A stretch of DNA of 64,000 nt from Taklimakanibacter deserti (GTDB lineage: Bacteria; Pseudomonadota; Alphaproteobacteria; Rhizobiales; Aestuariivirgaceae), in NCBI GenBank assembly GCA_003574785.1, contig QORU01000017.1, positions 89,024 to 153,023 on the forward strand, written 5' to 3'. A model generated the notes under the pieces. It saw only the letters and a program-made list of their open reading frames with translations. It was not told where the DNA came from and ran no database searches. Positions 39,085-49,994 of the stretch are shown here, piece by piece (the stretch's first letter is position 1; every line of letters begins with the position of its first letter). The position numbers were made by a program, and so were the translations under genes.

Positions 39085-42000
39085 ATGTCGCTCTCGGAGC
39101 TCTGTATCAGGCGGCCGGTGATGACGGTGCTGCTCATGCTGTCGCTCGTCGTCCTCGGCATCGTCGGCTTCCTGCAATTGCCGGTCGCGGCACTGCCGCG
39201 CATCGATTTCCCCACCATCCAGGTGAGCGCGTCGCTTCCCGGCGCCAGTCCGGAATCGATGGCTTCCTCGGTCGCCGAGCCTCTGGAGCAGCAATTCTCG
39301 ACCATTCCGGGCATCAGCTCGATGACGTCGACCTCCATCCAGGGGTCGAGCACCATCATCATGCAATTCGATCTCAGCCGGAATATCGACGCCGCCGCGC
39401 TCGACGTGCAGTCGGCGCTGTCGATCGCCGCGCGGAGCCTGCCGCCGCAAATGACCACGCCGCCCTTGTTCAGGAAGGTCAACCCGGCCGACCAGCCGGT
39501 CCTGCTGCTTGCTTTGTCGTCCGCCACACTGCCCCTCATCGATGTCGACGAGTATGCCGAGACAATTCTGGTGCCGCAGATCTCGCAGATCCTCGGGGTT
39601 GCGCAAGTCCTGGTCCTCGGCCAGCAGAAGCGGGCGGTCAGGATCGAAGCCGATCCGCGGCTTGCCGCCAGCCGCAATCTGAGCCTCACGGATATCAGCA
39701 GCGCAGTGGCGGCGGCCGACTCATTCATACCCGTGGGCGGCATCGCCGGGCGCGCGCAGAACCTCACCATCGATGCGCCTTCGCAATTGAAAAACGCCGA
39801 CGACTACGGCTCGCTGGTCATCGCCTGGCAAGACGGCAGGCCCGTCCGGCTTGGTGACGTCGCGGTGATTCGTGATGGCGCCGAGAATGAAGAGACTGCG
39901 AGCTGGATGAATGACGAGCGTACCATCTTGCTCGCCGTCTATCGCCAGCCCGATGCCAACACGATCGAGGTGGTCGATCAGGTCAAGTCCCGTCTCGCTT
40001 CATACCGCAGCCAGTTGCCGGCCGAGATCCAGCTTGCGGTGAACAGCGACCGTTCGGTGTCGATCCGCAACGCCGTGGCCGATGTCGAGTTCACTTTGAT
40101 GCTGGCCGCCATCCTGGTGATCCTGGTGATCTTTGCGTTTCTGAAGTCGCCGCGCGCCACCCTCATCCCGGTGTTGGCCTTGCCGGTGTCGTTGATCGCG
40201 ACCAGCGCCGTCATGGCGCTGCTCGGCTTCTCGATCGACAACATGTCGCTGCTCGCCATCACGCTCGCCACCGGCTTCGTCGTCGACGACGCCATCGTGA
40301 TGCTGGAAAATATCGTGCGCCACATCGAAATGGGCAAGTCGCCTTTCCAGGCCGCGATCGATGGCGCCCGCGAGATCGGCTTCACCATCCTGTCGATGAC
40401 CGTTTCGCTCGTCGCGGTGTTCATCCCGGTATTGTTCATGGGCGGCGTGGTCGGGCGACTGTTCAATGAGTTCGCGCTGACGATCTCGGTGGCGATCCTG
40501 GTGTCGGGCTTCGTGTCACTGACGTTGACGCCGATGCTGTGCGCACGGTTGCTGAAGCCTGAGGACCCGGCGGCAAGGAAGAGCTTGCTGCCCCGCCTCT
40601 CTGACGCGGTCTTCGGCGGAATGGAGAGGGGGTATAGTGTCTCGCTCGATGTCGTCCTGCGCTTCCAGGGCATCACCCTTGTCGTCATGCTGGCTTCCCT
40701 TGCAGCTTCGGTATGGCTCTACATCGTCGTGCCCAAGGGCTTCTTTCCGAAAGAGGATACGGGGTTCCTGACCGCCACGATCGAGGCGCTGCCCGACATC
40801 GGTTTCGACGCGCTGGCGGCAAAAACGCAAGAAGCGAGCGCCGTCATGAGGAAGGATCCGGCGGTCGCCTATGTGGGAGCGACGGCGGGCGGCGGCAATG
40901 TCGCGACCTCCAACACGGCGCGGTTCTTCATCGCCTTGAAACCCAGGGATCAGCGCGATGCGTCGGCCGAGGAAGTGGCGCGGCGGCTCCGGCGCGAGAC
41001 CTCAGCCATTCCCGGCATCGATGCCTATTATCAGACGGTGCAAAATATTCAGATCGGCGGCCGCTCGGCAAAATCCGATATTCAGTACACATTGCAGAGC
41101 GCGGATCTCGATACATTGATTGGGATAACGCCCGCTTTGGTCGATCGGCTGAAGAAGCGGCCGGAGCTGCGCGACGTCACCACCGATCTCGAGCTCAGCG
41201 ATCCCGAGCTCATCGTGGATATCGATCGCGACCGCGCCGCGGCGCTCGGCGTCAGGGTCGATGACATACGCTCAGCCCTCTATTACGCCTTCGGCGTGGC
41301 GCAGGTCGCGACCCTTTATCTGCCTACCGATGACTTCCCGGTGATCCTGGAAGTGGCCCCCGAGCTCCAGGACGATCCCAATGTCCTTTCGCTGATCTCG
41401 GTCAAGGCGGCCAACGGGGCGGCAATCCCGCTTGACCAGGTGACCGCGACCCGACGCGAAATTGGACCGCTGTCGGTCAATCATCAGGCCCAGCAATCCT
41501 CGGTCACCATCGCCTTCAACCTGGCGCCCGGCATCTCGCTCGGCGAGGCGGTCGATATCGTCAACCAGGAAGCGGCCGCCGCGCATCTGCCGGCCTCGGT
41601 TTCGGCCAACTTCGCCGGCACGGCGCAGGCCTTTGTCAACGGCCTCGCCGGGCAGGGTCTCCTGCTCCTTCTGGCGGCGCTTGTGATCTATATCATCCTC
41701 GGTATCCTTTATGAGAGCTATGTCCATCCTTTGACCATTCTCGCAGGCCTGCCTTCGGCGGGCATCGGCGCGCTGATCGCGCTGATGCTTCTCGGCATGG
41801 ATCTTACCGTGATCGCCGTCATCGGCATCGTGCTGCTGATCGGCATCGTCAAGAAGAACGGGATCATGATGATCGACTTCGCCCTGGCGCAACAGGCGGC
41901 GGGCGCATCCCCTTTGGACGCGATCCGTGAAGCCTGCCACAAGCGCTTCCGGCCGATCATGATGACGACATTCGCCGCCCTGTTGGGGGCAGTCCCGATC

Positions 42001-42198
42001 GCGATCGGCTTTGGCCAGGGATCGGAATTGCGGCGCCCCTTGGGTGTGGCGATCGTCGGCGGTCTTCTGATGTCTCAGCTTCTCACCCTCTACATCACGC
42101 CGGTCGTCTTCCTGGCTCTCGAGAGGTTGAAAGCGCGGTTCACGACGGGCGCGGTCTCGCCGGTCCGTCAGCGCGGCGCGCCGGCACCTGCCAAATAG
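39085..42198 (+). CDS. RND multidrug efflux pump (MdtB/MdtC-like)
   Basis: Proton-driven inner-membrane transporter of 1037 residues, the usual length. The ATG at 39085 has GAGGCG upstream; longer frames only overlap the adaptor gene. The N-terminus MSLSELCIRRPVMTVLLM is typical (first helix). Two six-helix halves each follow a large periplasmic loop. The proton-relay region is visible as GFVVDDAIVMLENIVRH in helix 4, and FMGGVVGRLFNEFALTISVA and LTLTPMLCARLL mark the family. The second half has GIVKKNGIMMIDFALAQ and RFRPIMMTTFAALLGAVPIA. Compared with AcrB-type pumps the sequence looks closer to the MdtBC branch, but only one pump subunit is present. Substrates cannot be inferred. Confidence 0.93.
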   Translation: MSLSELCIRRPVMTVLLMLSLVVLGIVGFLQLPVAALPRIDFPTIQVSASLPGASPESMASSVAEPLEQQFSTIPGISSMTSTSIQGSSTIIMQFDLSRNIDAAALDVQSALSIAARSLPPQMTTPPLFRKVNPADQPVLLLALSSATLPLIDVDEYAETILVPQISQILGVAQVLVLGQQKRAVRIEADPRLAASRNLSLTDISSAVAAADSFIPVGGIAGRAQNLTIDAPSQLKNADDYGSLVIAWQDGRPVRLGDVAVIRDGAENEETASWMNDERTILLAVYRQPDANTIEVVDQVKSRLASYRSQLPAEIQLAVNSDRSVSIRNAVADVEFTLMLAAILVILVIFAFLKSPRATLIPVLALPVSLIATSAVMALLGFSIDNMSLLAITLATGFVVDDAIVMLENIVRHIEMGKSPFQAAIDGAREIGFTILSMTVSLVAVFIPVLFMGGVVGRLFNEFALTISVAILVSGFVSLTLTPMLCARLLKPEDPAARKSLLPRLSDAVFGGMERGYSVSLDVVLRFQGITLVVMLASLAASVWLYIVVPKGFFPKEDTGFLTATIEALPDIGFDALAAKTQEASAVMRKDPAVAYVGATAGGGNVATSNTARFFIALKPRDQRDASAEEVARRLRRETSAIPGIDAYYQTVQNIQIGGRSAKSDIQYTLQSADLDTLIGITPALVDRLKKRPELRDVTTDLELSDPELIVDIDRDRAAALGVRVDDIRSALYYAFGVAQVATLYLPTDDFPVILEVAPELQDDPNVLSLISVKAANGAAIPLDQVTATRREIGPLSVNHQAQQSSVTIAFNLAPGISLGEAVDIVNQEAAAAHLPASVSANFAGTAQAFVNGLAGQGLLLLLAALVIYIILGILYESYVHPLTILAGLPSAGIGALIALMLLGMDLTVIAVIGIVLLIGIVKKNGIMMIDFALAQQAAGASPLDAIREACHKRFRPIMMTTFAALLGAVPIAIGFGQGSELRRPLGVAIVGGLLMSQLLTLYITPVVFLALERLKARFTTGAVSPVRQRGAPAPAK

Positions 42199-42210
42199 CG
42201 GCGGGACAGA

Positions 42211-42942
42211 TCAGCGCACGCGATAGAAGGGGTTGGGCAGCAGAAACATCCGTTCAGCATATCCGCCCAGGAGGTCCGACGGCTGATCGCCGATATTTGC
42301 GATGATCTTGAACCCTTCGCCTTCTATTTGAGCCCGTATCGGAGCCTTGAAGTCCACTGCGGAAGAATACTGCGCCTTGTCCGGAACCATATAGAGCTTG
42401 GTGTAGCCCACATAACCTGCAGATTTGAGGTTCTCCTCCGTGGCCTGGCGTTGATTTTCCGGCCGGCCGGTGATGAAGAAAACATCGGCCTTGGCGGCGA
42501 GGGCCTGCTTGAAAATCGCAAGCGTCGGGCCGATCGGCGGGTCTTTTGCCAAATTGTCCCAGGCGGCCCAGCCGCAAGGACCGTCCAGCGCCAGGTCGCA
42601 AGGACCCTGGATGGGGCGGCCGAAATTATCCCGCTTGATGATCTCCCAGTTGGCGAGGGCCGTTTCATCGATATCGAAGACAACGGCAGGCCGCGATGCC
42701 GAGGGCGCACGCTCACCAATCCAGTCCGCCGCCTTCTTGGCGACAAGAGCGATGTCTCGTTCATACTCACCGGAGTCGTGATAGGCGGCAGCCGCTACGA
42801 TGGCGTCGCCCACATTCTGGGGCTGAGACGGGCTGGTGTTGTAGATTGCATCCCCGGATGCACAGGCAACGCCCGGCATCGCCATCGTGAGCCAAAGCAA
42901 CAGTGCCGGGAACCGAACATTGCGCCGAAATGCTTCGACCAT
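42211..42942 (-). CDS. HAD-type acid phosphatase, exported
   Basis: 243 residues. Signal peptide (about 1-28, FPALLLWLTMAMPGVACA), then a HAD phosphatase domain of the class with DIDETALANW: Asp90 is the expected nucleophile and Asp92 the acid/base. Motif II is FFITGRPE and motif IV is NIGDQPSDL. The family includes plant vegetative storage acid phosphatases and the bacterial e(P4) lipoprotein; the CxS arrangement needed for a lipoprotein is not clear here. The ATG at 42942 has a GGGGG site upstream; the longer frame to 43047 has no export signal. The gene converges on the RND pump, and the two stop codons lie 12 bp apart. It probably releases phosphate from small phospho-esters in the periplasm. 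Confidence 0.88.
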   Translation of the reverse strand: MVEAFRRNVRFPALLLWLTMAMPGVACASGDAIYNTSPSQPQNVGDAIVAAAAYHDSGEYERDIALVAKKAADWIGERAPSASRPAVVFDIDETALANWEIIKRDNFGRPIQGPCDLALDGPCGWAAWDNLAKDPPIGPTLAIFKQALAAKADVFFITGRPENQRQATEENLKSAGYVGYTKLYMVPDKAQYSSAVDFKAPIRAQIEGEGFKIIANIGDQPSDLLGGYAERMFLLPNPFYRVR

Positions 42943-43131
42943 TGGATCATCCCCCTTTAGCGATAGCCGACTATATTGCACCGAGCCAACCAGGCAAGCC
43001 GCAGAGCGCCATGACGGCGGGTTCACCGATGTCTTCCAGAACAGCACCGTACAGACGGCGCCTCTCTTCGCCTATTGACATCGTGGGCCAAACGGTGGTG
43101 TTGGAAATTATCAGGATCGGACCTTGTGCGT

Positions 43132-43515
43132 ATGATGGCCTATCCCAAAGCATCGCTTCGCATCGAATTCGGCCCCGAGCAGCGCATCGGGCCCGGCAAG
43201 GTGCGCCTTCTCGAGCTGGTCGCCGAAACGGGATCGATCTCGGCGGCGGCGCGCGAGATGGAAATGTCCTACAGGCGCGCCTGGCTCCTCATCGATGAGA
43301 TGAACCGCATGTTCAAGGAGCCCGTCATCGCCGCGGTGACGGGCGGCGCCCATGGCGGCGGCGCCCAGCTCACCGATCTCGGCCAGAACGTCGTCGCCAC
43401 CTATCGCGCCATCGAGGCCGACTCGGCGCAGATCCTGGCGAAGCGGTTGGGCAAGGTGCTAGGCCAGATCTCCATGGCGCAGCCGTCAGCCGGCCGGCGC
43501 TCCAAGCGGGCCTGA
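43132..43515 (+). CDS. ModE-type winged helix-turn-helix regulator (DNA-binding domain only)
   Basis: 127 residues matching the N-terminal DNA-binding half of ModE: RIGPGKVRLLELVAETGSIS, AAREMEMSYRRAWLLIDEMN and GGAQLTDLGQNVVATYRAIE. The C-terminal molbindin domains that bind molybdate in full ModE are absent, so how it senses the metal is unclear. A free Mop molbindin is coded at 63072. Candidate targets are the two inverted sites before modA and the one before mop. The start is uncertain: ATG at 43132, the next ATG at 43135, or a GTG at 43126, which has AGGA at better spacing. A TTGACA lies at 43075, but no good -10 follows. It is coded about 11 kb from modABC. Confidence 0.85.
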   Translation: MMAYPKASLRIEFGPEQRIGPGKVRLLELVAETGSISAAAREMEMSYRRAWLLIDEMNRMFKEPVIAAVTGGAHGGGAQLTDLGQNVVATYRAIEADSAQILAKRLGKVLGQISMAQPSAGRRSKRA

Positions 43516-43693
43516 GCTGCAGGGCCCGGTTTTCTTTTGATCTTCTTTCCGCTTTAGCCCTCAAGGTCCGTTGGCCCTAGGTCCAACTAGAATATTTCGC
43601 TCCTGATGGGAATGATCGGACAAACGCCACCTGCGCGCAGAACGGCGGAGCTGGAGAGCAGGAGGCCCGGTCATACAACCAGGAGGCCTGATC

Positions 43694-45337
43694 ATGCAAA
43701 AGCGAGCGCCTGAATGCGGTGTCGTGACAGAAAATGTCCCGTCATCAGAAGAGACGACCTTCCTGAATCGCCTCGCCGGCGGGCTGTTTGCCGGTGCGAT
43801 GCTGGCGACGTCGATGATGATGTCGTCGTCGCTGGTCGCGGTCTCTGAGGCCCAGGCCCAGGATGGGGCCAAGCCCAATATCCTCGTCATCTTCGGCGAC
43901 GATATCGGCCAGACCAATATCAGCGCCTATTCCATGGGTGTCGTGGGATACAAGACTCCCAATATCGACCGGATCGCCAAGGAAGGCATGATGTTCACCG
44001 ACTATTACGGTGAGAACAGCTGCACCGCGGGGCGCTCCACCTTCATCACCGGACAAGTGTGCCTGCGCACCGGCCTGTGCAAGGTCGGCATACCGGGTGC
44101 CACGGTCGGTCTTCAGGCGCGCGATGTGACCATCGCCGAAGCCCTCAAGCCGCTCGGCTATGCGACCGGGCAGTTCGGCAAGAACCATCTGGGTGATCGC
44201 GACGAATACCTGCCGACCAATCACGGCTTCGACGAATTCTTCGGCAATCTCTATCACCTCAATGCCGAGGAGGAGCCGGAACGGCCCTATTATCCCAAGG
44301 ACGACACGACTTTCGTCAAGAGCAACGCGCCGCGCGGCGTGCTGCACAGCTCTGCCGACGGCAAGATCGAGGACACGGGACCGCTGAACCGGAAGCGGAT
44401 GGAGACCATCGACGACGAGACGACGGCGGCGGCCATCACCTTCATGGAGAAGCAGGTCAAGGCCGGAAAACCCTTCTTCACCTGGATGAACACGACGCGC
44501 ATGCACGCTTTCACCCATGTGCGCGAATCCATGCGGGGCCAGAGCGGCATGCCGGGCAACGAATATGCCGACGGCATGATCGAGCATGACGGCGATGTCG
44601 GCAAGCTCCTGAAGGCGCTCGACGACCTGAAGATCGCCGACAATACGATTGTCGTCTACAGCACGGATAATGGCCCCAACCAGTGGTCATGGCCCGATGC
44701 CGCGACGACGCCGTTCCGCAGCGAGAAGAACACCAACTGGGAGGGCGCCTTCCGCGTGCCGGCGATGATCCGCTGGCCGGGCAAGATCAAGGCGGGCGAG
44801 GTCTCCAACGAGATGATCTCCGGTCTCGACTGGTTTCCGACATTGCTGGCTGCCGCGGGCGACAAGGACGTCAAGGATCGCCTCATGAAGGGCACCAAGC
44901 TCGGCGACAAGGACGCCAAAGTCCATCTCGACGGCTATAACCAGCTGCCTTACCTCACCGGTGAGCAGCCGAAATCGGCGCGCCAGGATTTCTACTACTT
45001 CAATGACGATGGTGAGCTGGTTTCCTATCGGTACAATAACTTTAAAATCGTCTTCTCGGAGCAGCGTGCTCCGGGCGGCTTCGTAGTCTGGGCGAATCCC
45101 TTCACCCCCTTGCGCGCCCCGAAGGTCTTCAATCTGCGCATGGATCCCTTTGAGCGCGCCGATGTCGTATCGGATCAGTACTATGATTGGACGGCCCAGA
45201 ATGCCTATCTGATCCAGTATGGCGTGTATCGCGTCGCGCCTTTCCTTGGGACCTTCAAGGATTATCCGCCCAGTCAGCGGCCGGCGAGCTTCAGCGTCGA
45301 TCAGATGCTGGAGGCGTTGAACAAATCCATGAACTAG
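43694..45337 (+). CDS. Periplasmic sulfatase (formylglycine type)
   Basis: 547-residue alkaline-phosphatase-superfamily enzyme, likely an arylsulfatase. The N-terminus has a hydrophobic segment (LAGGLFAGAMLATSMMMSSSLVAV) ending before AQAQDG, read as a signal peptide with a long n-region. The metal-binding start of the domain is PNILVIFGDDIGQ. The active-site motif is Cys110 in NSCTAGRSTFITG (CxAxR), in which Cys is converted to formylglycine. Others: GKNHLGDRDEYLPTNHGFDEF and VVYSTDNGPNQWSWPDAATTPFRSEK. A formylglycine-generating enzyme is not coded in the window. AGGAGG lies 9 nt before the ATG, in the second copy of a near-duplicated CAGGAGGCC stretch (43660-43690). Close relatives are often annotated arylsulfatase, but the natural substrate is unknown. 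Confidence 0.9.
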   Translation: MQKRAPECGVVTENVPSSEETTFLNRLAGGLFAGAMLATSMMMSSSLVAVSEAQAQDGAKPNILVIFGDDIGQTNISAYSMGVVGYKTPNIDRIAKEGMMFTDYYGENSCTAGRSTFITGQVCLRTGLCKVGIPGATVGLQARDVTIAEALKPLGYATGQFGKNHLGDRDEYLPTNHGFDEFFGNLYHLNAEEEPERPYYPKDDTTFVKSNAPRGVLHSSADGKIEDTGPLNRKRMETIDDETTAAAITFMEKQVKAGKPFFTWMNTTRMHAFTHVRESMRGQSGMPGNEYADGMIEHDGDVGKLLKALDDLKIADNTIVVYSTDNGPNQWSWPDAATTPFRSEKNTNWEGAFRVPAMIRWPGKIKAGEVSNEMISGLDWFPTLLAAAGDKDVKDRLMKGTKLGDKDAKVHLDGYNQLPYLTGEQPKSARQDFYYFNDDGELVSYRYNNFKIVFSEQRAPGGFVVWANPFTPLRAPKVFNLRMDPFERADVVSDQYYDWTAQNAYLIQYGVYRVAPFLGTFKDYPPSQRPASFSVDQMLEALNKSMN

Positions 45338-45432
45338 AAACAATAGAGCAAAGCCAGCGCAGGCAACGCATCGCGAGGGACGCATCGGCTGCAAATCCGA
45401 TGCGCCTTCATCTCCATGACAGAAGGTTCTCC

Positions 45433-45477
45433 ATGGCAGCGCGAGACGACAACGTGGCGTTGGGCCATCCGGCATGA
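45433..45477 (+). other. Short leader frame resembling the first codons of moxR
   Basis: ATG to TGA coding MAARDDNVALGHPA, with its stop overlapping the ATG of the next gene (ATGA). It matches the start of MoxR at 47999 (MTARDDIVALGQRI). About 30 of the first 38 bases agree by hand count. It is either a duplicated relic of the moxR start or a coupling leader for the gene at 45474. Confidence 0.45.
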
Positions 45478-47998
45478 AAGGCGCGATCACTAGCGTGGAG
45501 CGAGATCGCGTGGCGGGAATTCCAAGAGCCGCGAGCCTGGGAGCTCTGTGGCCGGCGCTGCTGCTCTTCGGCTCCGGCCTCGTGGCACTCACTTTCCAGA
45601 TCCTGTGGATCAAACAGCTCTCGCTCGTCGTCGGCATCGATATCTTCGCAGTGACGGTCGGAGTCAGCGCCTTCTTTGCCGGACTTGCACTGGGCGGTCT
45701 CGTGCTCGGGCGCGCGGCCGACCGGACCCCAAGACCATTCCTCTTCTATGCCGGGCTCGAGACCGGCGTCGCCCTGCTGGGCATTGCCGCAACCTGGCTG
45801 CTGGCGGCGGCGGCTCCCTGGTTCGCAGCACTCGAAACGAGTGCCGGACCACTGGCCTGGCTGATGGTTTTCGTTCTGGTCGGCATCCCCGCCTTCCTGA
45901 TGGGCGGGACGCTGCCGGTGCTGGTCCGCGCCTTGACGGCGTCGGCCGCCACCATCGGCCGCAAGGGCGGCGGGCTCTATGCCGCGAATACTTTCGGCGC
46001 CATTGCCGGGGCGCTCGCCTCCTCCTTCCTGCTCATCCCGAGCCTCGGCATCAAAGGCACCGGCCTTGCCGCCGCCGCCATCGGGCTCGTGGCGGCGGCA
46101 GGCGCCGTGCTTGCCGATCGCGGTATCGCGTCGTCTCACCCCGAGACCGCGAAGGCGGCCGCCCGTTTCTCACGCGATGCGAAGCTCGCCATCGCGCTTT
46201 ATGCAGTCGCGGGTGGCGTGGCGCTCGGCTACGAGGTCGTCTGGTCGCAAGCCATCGTGCAGTTCATGAGCACACGCGCCTTTGCCTTCTCGGTGGTGCT
46301 GGCGACCTATCTCTCAGGCCTCGCTTTGGGCGCCGCTTTGTTCGCACGTCTTGCCGATCGCGCGCGCGATCCCTGGGGCGTCTTCGGCCTCCTCATCGCG
46401 CTTGCCGGGCTCGCGGCGCTTCTTCAGATGGCGCTGCTCGGCGATTGGCTCGTCGATCTCCAGACGCTTGCCGAAAGGACGGCATGGGCACTGACCGGCA
46501 ACGATCTCGCCCGCATGTGCGCGCGCTTCGCCGTCGCCGCCCTGGCTGTCATCTTTCTCCCCACCTTGTTCCTCGGCGCTGCTTTTCCGGCGGCGCTGCG
46601 CCTCATCGTCGCCGACGGGCATATCGGGCAGGGCGTCGGCGTGGTGGCGGCGCTCAACACGCTGGGCGGGATCGCCGGCACCGTGCTGACCGGCTTTGTG
46701 CTGGTGCCGCAATTCGGCCTGATGCGGACGCTCGCGATACTCGCGGTCACCGCCGCCGCCATTGGCCTTATCGCCGTCCTGCCGCAACGTAAGAACCGCC
46801 GGCTCATGGCCGGCACGCTCGCTGTCGCTGTCGCCATCGGCGTGACGGCGGCCCTTATCCCCACCGACAAGCTCGCGACACTCTTGCCCGCGGCCCGCAA
46901 GGGCGAGGTCGTCTTTTATGAGGAAGGGCGGGGCGCCACGGTGGCGGTGGTCGAGCAGAAAGGCGGCAAGGGGACGTTCCGCCGGCTCTACATCCAGGGT
47001 GTCTCCAATACCGGCGACTCGCTGCCGTCGCTGCGCTACATGCGGCTCCAGGCGCTCCTGCCGCTCATCATTCATCAGAGCGAGCCAAAATCCGCGCTCG
47101 TCGTCGGTCTCGGCACCGGCATCACCGCCGGCGCCTTGCTCAATGTCGCGAGCCTGGAGCGACGGGTGGCGGCCGAATTGCTGCCAGGCGTCAAGCGCGC
47201 CGCTTCGCACTTCACCGGCAATTACGGCGCCGATCGCGATCCGCGAATCGATATCCGTCTCAGAGACGGGCGGCGCGAGCTCCTGCAGAGCGCCGACACT
47301 TACGACCTCATCACGCTGGAGCCGCCGCCGCCCTCGGCGGCGGGCGTCGCCAATCTCTATTCGACCGATTTCTATAGGCTTGCGGCGTCGCGGCTCGAAC
47401 CCCAAGGCATGGTCGCGCAATGGTTGCCGCTGCCGACGCAGAATGGCGATGACACGCGGGCATTGGTGAAGAGCTTCATCGATGTCTTTCCCTATGCCTC
47501 GCTGTGGACGACCGAGCTGCATGAGATGCTGCTGATCGGCTCTTTCGCGCCGATGCCGCTCGATCTGAAGACGATCTCGAATCGATTTGCGGACCCCGCC
47601 ATTCGCGGTGCGCTCGGCGAGGTCGGCATCACGTCGCCTGCGGCGCTGCTCGCGACCTGGATCGCCGACCGCGGGAGCCTCGTCACCTTCGCGGGCAATG
47701 CCCTGCCGGTCACCGACGACCAGCCGCGCATCGAATATGCGCCCTGGGTCCGGCCCGATGCCTTCGTGCCCATTTTGATCGAGCTCTTCGCCTTGCGCCA
47801 TGATCCGCCCGTCACGGGTAGCGATGCCGCATTCGAGGCCGAGATGCGCCGCGAGCGCGATCTCCTCGATGCCTTCTATCAGGCCGGCGTCTATGCCTAT
47901 ACCGGCGATCGCCAAGGCTGGCAGATCCAGATGCGCAAGGTCGCCGCCGCTCAAAGCGGCAATGCCTATTACGAATGGTTCACCAGCGGAGAGGGGCA

Positions 47999-48002
<4 letters not shown>
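45474..48002 (+). CDS. Fused polytopic membrane protein with a spermidine-synthase-like domain
   Basis: 842 residues. The first half (about 25-470) is a multi-helix membrane domain resembling an MFS-type transporter, with paired patterns such as FFAGLALGGLVLGRAADR and YLSGLALGAALFARLADRA that suggest an internal duplication. The second half (about 500-760) has a Rossmann methyltransferase-like fold of the spermidine synthase family: VVGLGTGITAG near residue 540 as nucleotide loop and LITLEPPPPSAAGVANLYS as active-site region. The C-terminal tail is helical. Proteins of this two-part type are widespread, but their reaction is not established, so a polyamine role is only suggested by homology. 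It overlaps moxR by 4 bp, which makes it the first gene of that operon. Confidence 0.85.
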
Positions 48003-48976
<974 letters not shown>

Positions 48977-48987
48977 ACGGAGGTTCC

Positions 48988-49992
48988 ATGGCGTATTCGC
49001 TGTCGGCGCTCGGACGTTCCAAAGGTGTCGCGCGGCCGCAGCTCGCCGCCGCGGGTCCCGACAAGGGTGTCCATGTCACGGCCAAGGATCTGGTGGCGCT
49101 CGAGGCCCAGGCTCGCGACTTCGGGTTCCTGCGCAAGCGGCCGGTCAACCGTCTGCTCGCCGGCCGGCATGCTTCCCATATGCGCGGGCGCGGCCTCGCT
49201 TTCGAGGAATTGCGCAACTATCTGCCGGGCGACGACATCCGCAGCATCGACTGGCGGGTGACGGCGCGCAGCGGCAAGCCCTTCGTGCGCGTCTATGACG
49301 AGGAAAGGGACCGGCCGGCACTCATCGTCGTCGACCAGCGCATGAACATGTTCTTCGGCAGCCGCCTGATGATGAAATCGGTGAGTGCGGCGGAGACGGC
49401 AGCGCTCTGCGCCTGGCGCGTGATGGCATTGGGCGACCGGGTCGGCGGCTTCATCTTCAATGACAGCCGCATCGACGAACTGGTGCCGCATAGAAGCCGG
49501 GCCGCCGTCATCGGCTTTGCCACAGCGCTGGCGCGGCAGAATGGCGAGCTTGCCGCCGATCTCGAAATCGAACGCGGCACGGCGCAGCTCGACAAGGTGC
49601 TCGAGACGGTGGCGAGGGTGGCGCATCACGACCATCTGGTGATCGTCATCAGCGATTTCGAAGGCCATGGCCCGCGCACCCGCGATTTGCTGCTGCGGCT
49701 CACCGTCAGCAACGACGTCATCGCGGTGCTCGTCTATGACCCCTTCATGCTGGACCTGCCGGAATCGGGCGAGATCGTCGTCTCGGGCGGCAATCTGCAG
49801 GCCGAGCTCGCGATGGGGCATGGAAGGGTGCGGACCGGCATCACCGATTTTGCCCGACAGCATGGCGAGGAACTGCTCGCCTGGCAGCAGGAGCTCGGCC
49901 TGCCCATGCTGCTCGTCTCGGCGGCCGAGGAAACCGCGCCGCAATTGCGCCGCACCCTCGGGCAGCTGGCCTGGCGGCAAAGGAGACGCTGA
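48988..49992 (+). CDS. DUF58 protein, MoxR partner
   Basis: 334 residues with the DUF58 signature GRGLAFEELRNYLPGDDIRS followed by IDWRVTARSGKPFVRVYDEE. The rest has a VWA-like fold (LIVVDQRMNMFFGS near the centre) without a full metal-site DxSxS motif. No membrane segment is evident, unlike many DUF58 proteins, so it is probably cytoplasmic or peripheral. GGAGG lies 6 nt before the ATG, and the gene follows moxR after 11 bp. In this family the protein is thought to work with the MoxR ATPase, but its biochemical role is not known. Confidence 0.92.
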   Translation: MAYSLSALGRSKGVARPQLAAAGPDKGVHVTAKDLVALEAQARDFGFLRKRPVNRLLAGRHASHMRGRGLAFEELRNYLPGDDIRSIDWRVTARSGKPFVRVYDEERDRPALIVVDQRMNMFFGSRLMMKSVSAAETAALCAWRVMALGDRVGGFIFNDSRIDELVPHRSRAAVIGFATALARQNGELAADLEIERGTAQLDKVLETVARVAHHDHLVIVISDFEGHGPRTRDLLLRLTVSNDVIAVLVYDPFMLDLPESGEIVVSGGNLQAELAMGHGRVRTGITDFARQHGEELLAWQQELGLPMLLVSAAEETAPQLRRTLGQLAWRQRRR

Positions 49993-49994
49993 AG

